From Mucilaginibacter sp. (GTDB lineage: Bacteria > Bacteroidota > Bacteroidia > Sphingobacteriales > Sphingobacteriaceae), in assembly GCA_028287895.1 (NCBI GenBank), contig JAQBOV010000017.1, positions 1 through 64,000 on the forward strand: a stretch of 64,000 bases of DNA, read 5' to 3'. A model generated the notes under the pieces. The model was not told where the DNA came from, did no database searches, and saw nothing but the letters and a program-made list of their open reading frames with translations. Made by a program: the position numbers and the translations under genes. Shown piece after piece: positions 45,226 through 55,224 of this stretch. Within the stretch, counting starts at the first letter, position 1, and every line of letters begins with the position of its first letter.

Positions 45226-48200
45226 TTATTCAGTTTTAACGCTATAAAGGGAAGTTTCTCCGGTAATAAAAAGGGTTTTATTATCTTTTCCGCCAAAAAT
45301 CAACGATCCCGGCCTTTCGGGCACTTTGATCATGCCGGTCTGCTTGCCCGATAGGTCAAAAACATAGATCTCTCCATCAGCGATATAAACATTCCCGTTG
45401 CTGTCGACTGCCGAACCGAACTCTCCTTTTTCTGCAAAATATTTCAGATCGGAAAGATAGCCTCCGGGGCTAACGTTCACTTTTACTGTTCTTTTGTCAT
45501 ACTCATCAGCCACCTGCATCGGCTTACCCGGAAACCCCTGCGACAGGCAGGTTGACCTTGCCAGGTCATATACAAGGGGGACAATAGTTACCCCGTCCGG
45601 CGCTACAAAGCATTCAGTGGCTTTATTGACAGTGACGGTGTTAAAATCATGATAATCACGCCAGCGATGTCCGGGGTAAAGGGTTTTGTAAACCTGTTTT
45701 ATGCTTCCCATCGGCGCTTTATCCAGTAAACGGATACTTTCATCAGGGTTTGCCGGATTTACAGAATAAACAAGCGTGCCAAAGCCCGAATTTCCCCATC
45801 CGCTGAACGAGGTGCCCGCTGCATCAGGCGGATTGGTAAACACCTCGGGTTTACCATTAATCAGGTAGCCAGGTTTGGGTACATATTTAAATACGACCAA
45901 CAGGTTATCCATTTTGTCGCAGGCCAGCGATAAAGGCTCCCATGGGTAATCGGCGAGCAAACTGGTACTTCTGTTTTCCGCTGAATATTTATATATCCTG
46001 CGCAGGCGTGAATCGCAGAAATAAATATTGCCCTTACTGTCGCTGCAAATGCCTTGAGCAAATTCAAAACCAGTAGCAAGTTTTTGCATTACATTTTTTG
46101 ATTGCCATATCATCGCTTCAGTGGCCTTATCGATATAAAGCCTGTTAAATTCCCAGGGGCGAACGGTGGTATTACTGTTGACATCATATAAAGGCACATT
46201 GGTGGTATATTTAATCTGGCTGTAATTATGTACATTCAGAAATTCGATACCGGATGATCCCCAATTTCGGATTGAATAAGGGTAAGGCTTAATGACACGG
46301 ATCACCCTGAACATATACAGGTTGGCAAACACCAGATCATGACAGTTTTCCAGCTCCATCGGCTGGCATTCAGTACTCTCACGGCTTTCTTCCTCCAGTT
46401 GCATGGCATAAACCCTGAAATTGGCCACGTTATTAAACCGCACCTCGTTACGGACATGGTGCTCTATCGACATCGCATAAATATGACTGGGTGTACTCGT
46501 ATTGGATACGTATGCACCGGCAGCAGCATAAGTACTTGCCGACCATATATTTTCAAATGTTCCGCCTCCGCCCTCGGTTATCCAAAGGCTCCAGTATTGT
46601 GTATCCCATGAGGGGTCGGAACCATTTCCACGGTTTAGCCTGTTGTCTTTTGTTTTATCAGTCGGCGGTTGTTTCCATATACGCTCCATGCCGCCGTGAC
46701 CGCCAACAAATTTTACATCATTGAGATAAGAACCCTCTCCGGCTGTCCATTTGCAGGCAACTGCACGCGGATTGTCAGCCCCAGTTGACAGTCCTATGCC
46801 GGTAACAATATTTCGCCCCCCCTTAGCTGTTTCCAGCAATGCTTTTGGAGACCCGAAGCTCCCGAATGATTCCGTATTATTAGCCAGTATAAATTGGGTT
46901 GCCATGGGGCTCAGTCCTATCAATACGGTGTTAGGTTTTAGTTTGATGGTTTGGCTTACGCGATACCAGCCAGTGGGTACATAAATGGTCGGATATTTAT
47001 CAATAGCATCCTGTATGACCTTTGTATCGTCAGTGATTCCGTCGCCTGTTGCACCTAATGATTTAAGATTTACCCAGGTATCTATAGCTGGGAAATCCGG
47101 AATATCACTTTTGGCAGGTTCAGGCAGATTTTTTAACGGCTCGATATCCTGTATGGTATTAATCACAGGGTCTGCATGCAAGCTGTCCATCTGCAGGCCA
47201 TGCATATAATTGTTTACCCGGTAAATATTGCCAGCAACCGTGACTCGCGTTCCGCTCTGTTTATAGTGTACAAATACAGGTACATCACGGCAGATGATAT
47301 TTCTAAGGCTAATTTGGTTCCCGGCGTTCTCCTGTTCGCTCACTGTTATCGCCGGGCCTGAAATATTTTCAAACCGGCAATCTTCCATAAACAGTTTTTC
47401 GGTATAGTTGGATTCTATATCGATCACTTCCGGATCATTTTTCACCCGCATACGCACCATAGTCAGGCCTGCCTCCCGCGTCAGTATGGCTGCCTTACGC
47501 TGTCCTTCAAAATAGGTATCTATCGTCATAAACTGCCACCCCGGTGATGGTTTGGTGGTGTAGATGCCGTACTGGCCGCCAAAAAAACGAACATCATGCA
47601 TCTCATTACCTACATCAAACATCCCGGCTTTGCCATTACCGATATTAATATCCACATGTGAAATAAAGCTGTGCTGGGCATAATGTGTGCGCAGGGCAAC
47701 TGCATAAGGATTGCCATCCTGAATTTGCAGGTTGATGTTTGATATTGCACTGTAAAAAGTACCGGCGCCTGCATCATTTACTTTTTTACCCGGCTGCGTA
47801 AGACTGCTGGTAAACCAGATCATATATTTTGCTTTGCCTTTATCGGTACTGTCAGGCGTTTGAAAACCTGGCGAATTTTTGATCAGGACAATAACCGGTC
47901 TCTTTTTACCATAGCCTATTAAACGCACGGCCTGCGGAACGTAGATGGTTTTGCTGATGAGATAAGTACCCTCCGGAATGAAAAGTATCCCAAAATTATG
48001 CTGACTTTTGAGCTCATTGATGGCTTGCTGAAGAACATCGGAAACATCAGCCGAACCATCCGCTTTAACCGGGTATTTATCTGGTGTAAAGTAGACTGCA
48101 TCTGAATCCTGTAATCTTTTTTGATAAAATGATATGCCGTTTTCTTTCGTATTAAATCCGCGGGACTTGTTTTGACCGATGCTGAATTTAAAGCATAATG

Positions 48201-48234
48201 AGAGCACGGTAAATGTTAAAATACCTATTTTCAA
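45226..48234 (-). CDS. Secreted protein with two pectate-lyase-3-like helices and a beta-propeller
   Basis: The 1002-residue protein has a signal peptide (LTFTVLSLCFKFSIGQ). Two right-handed beta-helix units of Pectate_lyase_3 (GH28/GH55-related) type follow: ADVSDVLQQAINELKSQHNF with IPEGTYLISKTIYVP, and GATGDGITDDTKVIQDAID with VPTGWYRVSQTI. From about residue 740 an SMP-30/NHL-like propeller begins (FAQGICSDSKGNIYFCDSRL). Catalytic acids were not identified, so it may be a lyase, hydrolase or binding protein. The GH105 gene is 68 bp upstream, suggesting plant polysaccharide degradation. Confidence 0.82.
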   Translation of the reverse strand: MKIGILTFTVLSLCFKFSIGQNKSRGFNTKENGISFYQKRLQDSDAVYFTPDKYPVKADGSADVSDVLQQAINELKSQHNFGILFIPEGTYLISKTIYVPQAVRLIGYGKKRPVIVLIKNSPGFQTPDSTDKGKAKYMIWFTSSLTQPGKKVNDAGAGTFYSAISNINLQIQDGNPYAVALRTHYAQHSFISHVDINIGNGKAGMFDVGNEMHDVRFFGGQYGIYTTKPSPGWQFMTIDTYFEGQRKAAILTREAGLTMVRMRVKNDPEVIDIESNYTEKLFMEDCRFENISGPAITVSEQENAGNQISLRNIICRDVPVFVHYKQSGTRVTVAGNIYRVNNYMHGLQMDSLHADPVINTIQDIEPLKNLPEPAKSDIPDFPAIDTWVNLKSLGATGDGITDDTKVIQDAIDKYPTIYVPTGWYRVSQTIKLKPNTVLIGLSPMATQFILANNTESFGSFGSPKALLETAKGGRNIVTGIGLSTGADNPRAVACKWTAGEGSYLNDVKFVGGHGGMERIWKQPPTDKTKDNRLNRGNGSDPSWDTQYWSLWITEGGGGTFENIWSASTYAAAGAYVSNTSTPSHIYAMSIEHHVRNEVRFNNVANFRVYAMQLEEESRESTECQPMELENCHDLVFANLYMFRVIRVIKPYPYSIRNWGSSGIEFLNVHNYSQIKYTTNVPLYDVNSNTTVRPWEFNRLYIDKATEAMIWQSKNVMQKLATGFEFAQGICSDSKGNIYFCDSRLRRIYKYSAENRSTSLLADYPWEPLSLACDKMDNLLVVFKYVPKPGYLINGKPEVFTNPPDAAGTSFSGWGNSGFGTLVYSVNPANPDESIRLLDKAPMGSIKQVYKTLYPGHRWRDYHDFNTVTVNKATECFVAPDGVTIVPLVYDLARSTCLSQGFPGKPMQVADEYDKRTVKVNVSPGGYLSDLKYFAEKGEFGSAVDSNGNVYIADGEIYVFDLSGKQTGMIKVPERPGSLIFGGKDNKTLFITGETSLYSVKTE

Positions 48235-48302
48235 TTTGATGTTTGATTAGATATGAAATTTAATGTTTGATTAGTGCTGATTGTTACAAGATGTCAATCA
48301 GT

Positions 48303-49409
48303 TCAAGAGTGTTTTAAGATCAGCTTATACATCTCTGAACCGGCTAACAAAAAAGCACCGGTGCCGTATACTTCCGTATCCTGCTGGCTTACTGTTTCTG
48401 GTTTTTCGCCTATCTGTTGTACATATCCCAGTTTACCGTCGCGATGCACGGATACCGTTAAAGCTTTCCATGCCTTGTGCACCACTTTATGATATTTATC
48501 ATAAGGCAGCAAACCATTGTTGATGCCATAAGCCAATGCATAGCAATAAAATCCGGTGCCGCTGGTTTCCTTGACCGGATAGCTCTTAGGGTCAAGTAAA
48601 GCTGCGTGCCAGGTGCCATCCTTATGTTGGAGCTTGGCGATTTTTTCGGCCATTTTTCGATATAGTTCTTCAAAATGGGCACGCTCGGGATAGTGTGCAG
48701 GCATATTATCCAGCATCCTGACCAGTCCCGCCATTACCCAGCCGTTTCCCCGCGACCAAAATACTTTTTTCCCGTTAGCCTCTTTTTGGGTAAAAAATCG
48801 GCTGTCCCTGTAGTATAGATTTTCGTCTTTATCAAACAGGTAATCGGTTGTTTTGAACCACATCTTACTGGCAAAATCAAGATATTTTTTTTCGCCTGTG
48901 GCAGATGACAGGTAAGCAAAAGCAGGCGGCCCCATAAACAAGGCATCACACCAGGCCCATTCCCTGTTAGCTATGTTGTTCTTCCATTCAAGCGATTCGG
49001 CATGTGGCCGGTCTATAATACTATCGGCCAAAGCTTTAAAATGGGCGATCATTGCTGGTTGTTTATTAATAAGATACAATTGAGAATACATTTGGGCCAC
49101 GCAATAATCATCAGCCATATTGCGGTTGGGGCCGGTATTCCATTTGAGGCTGTCACCGATACTGTGCATATCGTCAAGGTAAATGGCATTATGGCTAACC
49201 TTGTAAAGTGCAACATACCCGGCATAGCAAGCGCCCATTGTCCAATGCCAACTGGGATGTTTTCGGCCATGCATCTGCCAGGCCCGTAATTGCCAGCTGG
49301 CAACTCTATCCATTATTTTTAATACGGAATCCGGTGTTACTTTTTTCTTGGCATATACGGCTTGCAGATTGAGTGCTGCAAGTAAAAAAACAAGAAGGAA
49401 CTTTTTCAC
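48303..49409 (-). CDS. GH88/GH105 unsaturated glucuronyl or rhamnogalacturonyl hydrolase
   Basis: The 368-residue secreted enzyme (signal FLLVFLLAALNLQAVYA) has the alpha/alpha-barrel of the YteR/GH105 type. Motifs are HPSWHWTMGACYAGYVALYK, a WCDALFMGPPAFAYL segment that holds the catalytic Asp, and FWSRGNGWVMAGLVRML. It removes the unsaturated uronic acid that pectin or rhamnogalacturonan lyases leave on oligosaccharides. The large helix protein downstream, possibly co-transcribed, fits such a pathway. Confidence 0.88.
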   Translation of the reverse strand: MKKFLLVFLLAALNLQAVYAKKKVTPDSVLKIMDRVASWQLRAWQMHGRKHPSWHWTMGACYAGYVALYKVSHNAIYLDDMHSIGDSLKWNTGPNRNMADDYCVAQMYSQLYLINKQPAMIAHFKALADSIIDRPHAESLEWKNNIANREWAWCDALFMGPPAFAYLSSATGEKKYLDFASKMWFKTTDYLFDKDENLYYRDSRFFTQKEANGKKVFWSRGNGWVMAGLVRMLDNMPAHYPERAHFEELYRKMAEKIAKLQHKDGTWHAALLDPKSYPVKETSGTGFYCYALAYGINNGLLPYDKYHKVVHKAWKALTVSVHRDGKLGYVQQIGEKPETVSQQDTEVYGTGAFLLAGSEMYKLILKHS

Positions 49410-49542
49410 GATAGAACAGGTTTAAAAAATAAAAGTATAAATTAATCGCATTAAGTTGATAACAGTAAAAAAAAATAAAAGGTTTGTCCAATATTGTCCG
49501 GGCCGATCGTCATCGAGTTAAAAAACTTTAAAATTAAAAACC

Positions 49543-49890
49543 ATGAAAGAATTTTTAATGATCTTCAGGAACAATGCACTGCCGGAAGCAAAGTATTCCC
49601 CTGATGAAATGCAGGCTATTATGAAACAATGGGAAAACTGGATGGGCGGAATAGCAGCACAAAACAAGCTCGCTAATAGCGGCAGCCGTTTAGGCACCGA
49701 GGGTTTGACAATCAAACCCGGTAATGTGATCATCAACGGCCCTTATGCTGAAATTAAGGAAATTGTAGGCGGCTATATCATTGTAAGGGCAGAATCGCTG
49801 GAGGAAGCTGCAGAAATAGGCAAGGGCTGTCCCATACTTAACGTAGGCGGAAATGTCGAGCTGAGAACACAGATTCCGATGAACGGCTAA
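49543..49890 (+). CDS. YciI-like DGPF-domain protein
   Basis: The 115-residue protein is a DGPF/YciI-related domain: MKEFLMIFRNNALPEAKYSP, then LTIKPGNVIINGPYAEIKEI and VGGYIIVRAESLEEAAEI. These small ferredoxin-fold proteins commonly accompany ECF42-type sigma factors, and the next gene is such a sigma factor. A strong hairpin terminator separates the two. The biochemical role is unknown. Confidence 0.88.
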   Translation: MKEFLMIFRNNALPEAKYSPDEMQAIMKQWENWMGGIAAQNKLANSGSRLGTEGLTIKPGNVIINGPYAEIKEIVGGYIIVRAESLEEAAEIGKGCPILNVGGNVELRTQIPMNG

Positions 49891-49894
49891 TTTT

Positions 49895-49937
49895 AAAGGC
49901 TTCTGTTCCCTATATTTACCGGGACAGAAGCCTTTTT
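49895..49937 (+). terminator. Terminator between the DGPF gene and the ECF sigma gene
   Basis: Arms AAAGGCTTCTGTTCCC and GGGACAGAAGCCTTT (with one bulge) followed by a T-run. It ends only 6 bp before the sigma factor ATG at 49944. Confidence 0.8.
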
Positions 49938-49943
49938 AAATTT

Positions 49944-51188
49944 ATGCAGGAAAAAGAACTGATACCGCATTTATATCGTTCCGAATTTAGAAAGATAACT
50001 ACCGTATTATGCAGGTCGTTTGGTATAGAGCATATTTCTGTAGCAGAGGATGTGGTAAGTGATACGTTTTTATTAGCTGCCGAAACATGGGGTTTAAAAG
50101 GTGTGCCAAACAATCCTGCTGCATGGCTTTATGTCGTAGCTAAGAACAAAGCAAAAGACTTTTTAAAGCGGGAGACACTCTTCACCCAAAAGATCTCGGC
50201 TGAAATAATACTGTCAAACTCCGCCTCAAATGAAACGGACCTCGACCTGTCTGCGCAAAATATTCAAGACAGCCAGTTGCAGATGATGTTTGCCATTTGC
50301 CATCCCGCTATACCACCTGAAGCTCAAATTGGTTTATCCCTGAGGATACTTTGCGGCTTCAGCATTGATGAAATAGCCCATGCCTTTTTGACCAATAAAG
50401 AAACCATTAATAAAAGGCTGTATCGCGCAAAGGAAAAACTGAAACACGTTAAAGTAAAGATCGAGTTACCGTCTGATGCCGGCATCGATAAAAGAATAGA
50501 AAATGTACTGACCACACTTTACCTTCTGTTTAACGAGGGCTACTATTCTTCGAACCGGAATGTTGTATTACGGATGGACCTTTGTCTGGAAGCCATGCGC
50601 CTGACCCACATGCTTACCGAAAATGAAAGTACCAATAAACCCTTTGTAAATGCTTTGCTTGCTTTGATGTGTTTTCACGCCTCAAGGTTTGAGGCTCGGA
50701 CAAACCCAGAAGGCGAACTTATACTTTATCAGGAGCAAAATACTTCCTTATGGAACAGAGAATTAATTACCCAGGGAGAATATTACTTAAACAAAGCTGC
50801 TACTGGAAATCTATTGTCAAAATACCACCTGGAAGCAGCCATAGGCTACTGGCATACCATCACAGATAATGACACCCAAAAATGGGAAAAGATACTTAGC
50901 CTGTACAATCAGCTCCTTATGGTTGAATATTCTCCTATCACAGCATTGAACAGGACTTATGCATTATCGAAAGTATATAACAATAAAAAGGCCATTCAAG
51001 AAGCTGAAAAACTGAGGCTTGATAATAACCATTTATACCATACTTTATTAGGTGAATTATATACAACAATAGATTATACTAAGGCAATACAACATTTGGA
51101 ATCTGCCTTAAAACTTGCCCGGTCAGCGGCCGATAAAAAAGTAATAAAGGATAAGATCAATAAATTGGATAAAGTAAAAAATACTTAA
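49944..51188 (+). CDS. ECF42-like RNA polymerase sigma factor with C-terminal extension
   Basis: The 414-residue protein has sigma region 2 (HISVAEDVVSDTFLLAAETW, with NNPAAWLYVVAKNKAKDFLK) and region 4 (LRILCGFSIDEIAHAFLTNK). Region 4 is followed by a long helical extension of the DUF6596 type (YLLFNEGYYSS) and TPR-like repeats. No anti-sigma gene is adjacent; in this group the extension is thought to regulate activity. The DGPF gene upstream is a likely target. The ATG lies right after a terminator hairpin, so its own promoter must overlap that hairpin or lie within the DGPF gene. Confidence 0.9.
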   Translation: MQEKELIPHLYRSEFRKITTVLCRSFGIEHISVAEDVVSDTFLLAAETWGLKGVPNNPAAWLYVVAKNKAKDFLKRETLFTQKISAEIILSNSASNETDLDLSAQNIQDSQLQMMFAICHPAIPPEAQIGLSLRILCGFSIDEIAHAFLTNKETINKRLYRAKEKLKHVKVKIELPSDAGIDKRIENVLTTLYLLFNEGYYSSNRNVVLRMDLCLEAMRLTHMLTENESTNKPFVNALLALMCFHASRFEARTNPEGELILYQEQNTSLWNRELITQGEYYLNKAATGNLLSKYHLEAAIGYWHTITDNDTQKWEKILSLYNQLLMVEYSPITALNRTYALSKVYNNKKAIQEAEKLRLDNNHLYHTLLGELYTTIDYTKAIQHLESALKLARSAADKKVIKDKINKLDKVKNT

Positions 51189-51213
51189 TTTAACATCCCC
51201 GTCAGACAGATCT

Positions 51214-51549
51214 ATGGCATACGATATAAAGCTGGCCGACCGTGTGCGCGAAGCCCTTGCAGATACGCCCAATGTGGAAGAAAAGAAAATGTTTCGCGGC
51301 GTTACCTTTATGGTGAACGATAAAATGTGCATCAGCGTTAGCGGCGATGAATTAATGCTTCGCCTCGACCCGGAAATGACCGGGCAGCTCGCTGAGGAAA
51401 ACGGCACCAGACCCATGATCCACGGTGGCAGGCACATGAAAGGTTTTATTTACATCAGCGCAGAACGTTTCCGTAACAAGAAGGACTTTGATTACTGGGT
51501 AAAGCTTGCATTAGATTATAACCCGAAAGCGAAATCATCAAAGAAATAA
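51214..51549 (+). CDS. TfoX N-terminal domain protein
   Basis: The 111-residue protein has the TfoX/Sxy N-terminal fold: KLADRVREALADTPNVEEKK, then MFRGVTFMVNDKMCISVSGD and GGRHMKGFIYISAERF. The C-terminal TfoX domain is absent, as in many stand-alone members whose role in competence is not established. It starts 25 bp after the sigma gene and may be read through from it. Confidence 0.85.
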   Translation: MAYDIKLADRVREALADTPNVEEKKMFRGVTFMVNDKMCISVSGDELMLRLDPEMTGQLAEENGTRPMIHGGRHMKGFIYISAERFRNKKDFDYWVKLALDYNPKAKSSKK

Positions 51550-51792
51550 AAGTACAGCTGTTCTGGCTTTTGCGCGATGAACATCTTGAACACCCGTAAA
51601 TATTTAATGACCAGCTATTTAATTTTTCGCAAGTACGGAAAATAGTGTCGCCAATTGATTTCACTTGGCCGCGTATTCCGCCAAACCACTATTAGATGAA
51701 TGAGTGGACAATGCAAGGGGATTTTGGATGATGAATACTGCTTGACTCAGAAAATTTAATTTCCTTAAATTTACATTCTTAATCAATATAAC

Positions 51793-52329
51793 ATGAAACC
51801 CTTCCCAGTGCCCACCTACGAGCAGGCACCAGCAGATGCCCGTCCTGCATTTGACCAGTTTAAGAGATTGACCGGAAAAATGCCCAATCTGTATGCCACA
51901 ATCGGCTATTCAGCCAATGCGCTGAACTCCTATTTACATTATGTGAGCGAGCAGGCCCGCGGAACTTTCCATGCGAAAGACCGGGAAGCTATTTACCTGA
52001 TCGTATCGCAATTCAACGGCTGTGAATATTGCCTGGCCTCACATACACAATCGGCCATCAAAAATGGCTGGAAGGAAGAGGAAACCCTTTTATTACGCGC
52101 AGGCACCCATCCTGAACAGAAATGGCAGGTGATCTACCGCGTTATCCGTTCCATAATTGAACAAAAGGGCAAGGTAAGCGATGAATTGCTGGATGAGTTT
52201 TATGCTTTGGGCTATCATGAAGCTGCAATAATTGATCTGATGGTACTCATCAATGTAATGAGCTTTACCAATTATACTTATCGCCTGACCCAAATTCCGA
52301 TAGATTTTCCACTTGCAAAAGATATTTAG
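51793..52329 (+). CDS. Carboxymuconolactone decarboxylase / AhpD-like protein
   Basis: The 178-residue helical protein carries the AhpD-type active site Cys77-Glu-Tyr-Cys80-Leu-Ala-Ser-His84 in NGCEYCLASHTQSAIKNGW. This suggests alkylhydroperoxide or disulfide reductase activity. The N-terminus (PVPTYEQAPADARPAFDQF) is typical of the uncharacterised peroxidase-related group. It forms a convergent pair with the next gene across a palindrome. Confidence 0.88.
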   Translation: MKPFPVPTYEQAPADARPAFDQFKRLTGKMPNLYATIGYSANALNSYLHYVSEQARGTFHAKDREAIYLIVSQFNGCEYCLASHTQSAIKNGWKEEETLLLRAGTHPEQKWQVIYRVIRSIIEQKGKVSDELLDEFYALGYHEAAIIDLMVLINVMSFTNYTYRLTQIPIDFPLAKDI

Positions 52330-52335
52330 AGACGC

Positions 52336-52367
52336 ATTTACAGAGGCGATGCATAGCCTCTGTAAAT
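52336..52367. repeat. Palindromic REP-like element in a convergent gap
   Basis: ATTTACAGAGGC and GCCTCTGTAAAT form a 12-bp perfect stem around GATGCATA. There is no real T-run, so it may be a repeat element rather than a terminator. Confidence 0.6.
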
Positions 52368-52376
52368 TGGATTTAT

Positions 52377-52838
52377 TCAACCCGAATGATCATGCAAAAT
52401 TTTCCAGCCATCTTTTGTATAGATCATAACCAGCGAATAACGGCCCGAACGTTCCGCCAGGTTATTGCCGGATAAGGTAAATTTGCCGGTTAAAAGTGCA
52501 TAATTGGCTCCTAACAAGGTTACCTTAAGCTCATCATAATGCAAATTTTGTTTGGGCATTTTCCCGTTAAAATACTTCTTCCCATACAGATCTTTTATCG
52601 CACTTAATCCCACGGGGCCTGTCGGCATCATCATGGTAGATGAACTGGTATACATTTTCATAAAACTATCGAGGTCTCCTTTGTTCCAGTCATTTTCAGA
52701 ATTTTTCATTGCCGAAATAATCGCAGCTTCTTTTGAATGAGCGTCCGCGCCTTGCTGCGCTTTAACCTGCATTGTCAAAGCAGAAAAAAACAGGAAACAG
52801 GATAGAGTTAATTTAACCTTTTGGCTGGATTTCATCAT
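52377..52838 (-). CDS. Secreted NTF2-like (SnoaL/DUF4440) protein
   Basis: The 153-residue protein has a signal peptide (LTLSCFLFFSALTMQVKAQ) and one NTF2-like fold of DUF4440 type. It shows AIISAMKNSENDWNKGDLDS, FMKMYTSSSTMMMPTGPVG and SLVMIYTKDGWKILHDHSG. Such domains bind small ligands or form dimers; no enzymatic role can be assigned. It lies just downstream of the signalling operon on the same strand. Confidence 0.82.
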   Translation of the reverse strand: MMKSSQKVKLTLSCFLFFSALTMQVKAQQGADAHSKEAAIISAMKNSENDWNKGDLDSFMKMYTSSSTMMMPTGPVGLSAIKDLYGKKYFNGKMPKQNLHYDELKVTLLGANYALLTGKFTLSGNNLAERSGRYSLVMIYTKDGWKILHDHSG

Positions 52839-52886
52839 GATTCGATTTTATTAAATAGACCAATATTAAAAATTAAAATCAGGTGA

Positions 52887-55196
52887 TCAAAGTTGGCCCC
52901 TTACATCAGGGAATTCCAATTTAAATCTTGTTCCTTCGCCATATACACTTTCTGCGCTTATTTTTCCTTCCATGCTTTCAACCTGTATTTTAACCATAAA
53001 AAGACCCATTCCCTTACCTTCAACACTGGTATCAAACCGTTTATATAATCCAAACATGTTTTTTAAATTCTTTTCTTCTATACCCTTACCATTATCTCTG
53101 AACAATATTTCCAGCTTACCCTCATTTTTCCTGGTAAATATTGAAATAACCGGTTCAACATGGGGACGTTTATATTTTATGCCGTTTAATATCAGGTTAT
53201 AAAATATGCTGTGCATATAACTTTTAATAGCTATCATCTTATCGGCCGCTTTAAAATTATAATTTACAACCGCATTTTCATTGTTAATTAAATGGCGGAG
53301 ACTCAACACAATATCCTCAACAAGTTTCGGAAACGATACTACTTCGCTGCGTTCATTTACCCGGTTGCTCACCTGCAAAATATGGTTCAGATCTAATATC
53401 ATGTTATCCAGAACATTAATTGAAGTTGCAAGTGCTGTTTTTACTTCCCGGTTCTCATTTAAATCAAAATCAAAACCGTTGAGCATGTTTGAAAGTCCCA
53501 TTATGTTAGCTACCGGCGCTCTTAAATTGTGCGAAACGATATAGGTGAATTGCTCCAGGTCCCTATTACGCTGAACCAGGTCGGATGTCATTCTGTCTCT
53601 TTCCATATCTGAAACTTTCCTTTCCGTAATATCCTTAAATGCAAGTATAAAGCCCATGTTTTCCTTTTGTTCATTAGCGATGCCTGCCCATCTCACCTCG
53701 TACCATTTAACAGATCCATCGTTAAGATCATAGCTGGTTTCATAACTAACCATTTCGTTGCGTGTTATTTTTGGGATCGCTTCCTTAAAGTTGGGTATTT
53801 TACTTTTGGGGAAATAGGCAAATGCATAAGCACCAACTTTTAGTTTCTTATTGAATTGCTCCAGGCAAAGCTCATTTGCTTTGGTATTAAATGAAACTAT
53901 TTTATGTTCAGCATCACACAGCGCATAAGCTATATCGGTATTTTCAAAAATAGTTTGCAGGTTAGCTTTAGATTGCAGCAGAAGTTCTTCAGCTAATTTC
54001 CTGTCAGTAATATCAATGTGCAATATTACTGCCCCTTTTTTGGTTCTGTCTGTCAAAGGGGCTACAATTAACTGGAACCAAACTTTTTTATTCTGGGAAT
54101 AGTACGAGTACTCCATCGAAAATTCGTCCCTTAATCCTGCTATTACTTCATTGATTCCTTTTGCAATCTTTTTTCCCGATAATGCATCGACTCCTGTAGC
54201 TTTCTCTGAAATAGCTACATAACTATAGCCAATGCCATATCTGGGAACTCCAAGGTTATTTGCAAGCGTAAATTTCTTCCAGGATTCGTTTACCGCGACA
54301 ATCTTACCGGCTTCGTTAAGCAGTACCATATTGGCGGGTAAAGCATTCAAAATATCCGATTGCCGGTCGCTTGCCGCTTTCAGCTCTTCAATATTCTCCT
54401 GTATTTCTCTTTGGGCCAGCTTTGAGCGGGTAATATCCTGGGTAAACCCTATAATATGTACCCGTTCGTTTTTTTCGTTCAGCTCAAACTCAAACTGTGC
54501 ATGTAAATACCTGGTTGTACCGTCTTTATTTATTATCCTGAAATCCGCTTCAGCAGGTTGAGTGTTATCAACCGCATTTTTAAAATTGTTTTCAATTTCT
54601 TTAACATCGTCAGGATGGATATTTCTTATAAAATTTTCATAAGAAGGTTCTATTTCGCCCTGTTTATATCCCAGAAGTTCATAAGTTCCTGCAGACCAGT
54701 TTGTCGTATCGGTAACCAGGTCAATTCTCCAGGTGCCAAACTCAGCCAATAATTCGGCCTTTGTAAACAGCGTCTCGCTGGCAAATATTTTATTTAAATA
54801 AGCCTGGCGCTCAATATCCGACTGATGTTTTTCAACAGCTTTAACAATCGCGCTGGGTAAACGCTGAAGCCTGTCCTTTAATATATAATCCGATGCACCT
54901 TCCTGCATCACATTTACCGCGAATTCTTCTGATACGGTAGCGGTAATCAGGATGAACGGAATATTCTTCCCGCTTTGCTTTAAGATATCCAAGGCCTCAA
55001 GTGAATTAAAACTTGGAAGCGAATGATCGGAAAGAATAATATCAGGATCAAATTCTGCAAGTGCTTTTGTAAAGTCTGCTTTGGTGTCAACAATACGCTT
55101 TTCAAATGCTATTCCTGATTTTTCTAAAGTTCTTTCTACCAGTTCCGCATCGCTTTTAATATCCTCTATGTGTAATATTTTTAAACTGTGGGACAT
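52887..55196 (-). CDS. Hybrid response-regulator/PAS histidine kinase
   Basis: The 769-residue soluble protein has an N-terminal receiver (SLKILHIEDIKSDAELVE, with phosphoacceptor Asp near 56 in DPDIILSDHSLPSFN). About three PAS domains follow (one with GTWRIDLVTDTTNWSAGTYE; another with NIDTAYALCDAEHK-like sequence). A HisKA-like region holds the phospho-His near 555 (IVSHNLRAPVANIMGLS), followed by an ATPase domain (RDNGKGIEEKN, GMGLFMVK). It is the last gene of a three-gene signalling operon and would link the CheY-like regulator and sensor kinase upstream. Confidence 0.9.
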   Translation of the reverse strand: MSHSLKILHIEDIKSDAELVERTLEKSGIAFEKRIVDTKADFTKALAEFDPDIILSDHSLPSFNSLEALDILKQSGKNIPFILITATVSEEFAVNVMQEGASDYILKDRLQRLPSAIVKAVEKHQSDIERQAYLNKIFASETLFTKAELLAEFGTWRIDLVTDTTNWSAGTYELLGYKQGEIEPSYENFIRNIHPDDVKEIENNFKNAVDNTQPAEADFRIINKDGTTRYLHAQFEFELNEKNERVHIIGFTQDITRSKLAQREIQENIEELKAASDRQSDILNALPANMVLLNEAGKIVAVNESWKKFTLANNLGVPRYGIGYSYVAISEKATGVDALSGKKIAKGINEVIAGLRDEFSMEYSYYSQNKKVWFQLIVAPLTDRTKKGAVILHIDITDRKLAEELLLQSKANLQTIFENTDIAYALCDAEHKIVSFNTKANELCLEQFNKKLKVGAYAFAYFPKSKIPNFKEAIPKITRNEMVSYETSYDLNDGSVKWYEVRWAGIANEQKENMGFILAFKDITERKVSDMERDRMTSDLVQRNRDLEQFTYIVSHNLRAPVANIMGLSNMLNGFDFDLNENREVKTALATSINVLDNMILDLNHILQVSNRVNERSEVVSFPKLVEDIVLSLRHLINNENAVVNYNFKAADKMIAIKSYMHSIFYNLILNGIKYKRPHVEPVISIFTRKNEGKLEILFRDNGKGIEEKNLKNMFGLYKRFDTSVEGKGMGLFMVKIQVESMEGKISAESVYGEGTRFKLEFPDVRGQL

Positions 55197-55224
55197 GACA
55201 TATTAGGTAATCATACGGTATAAA

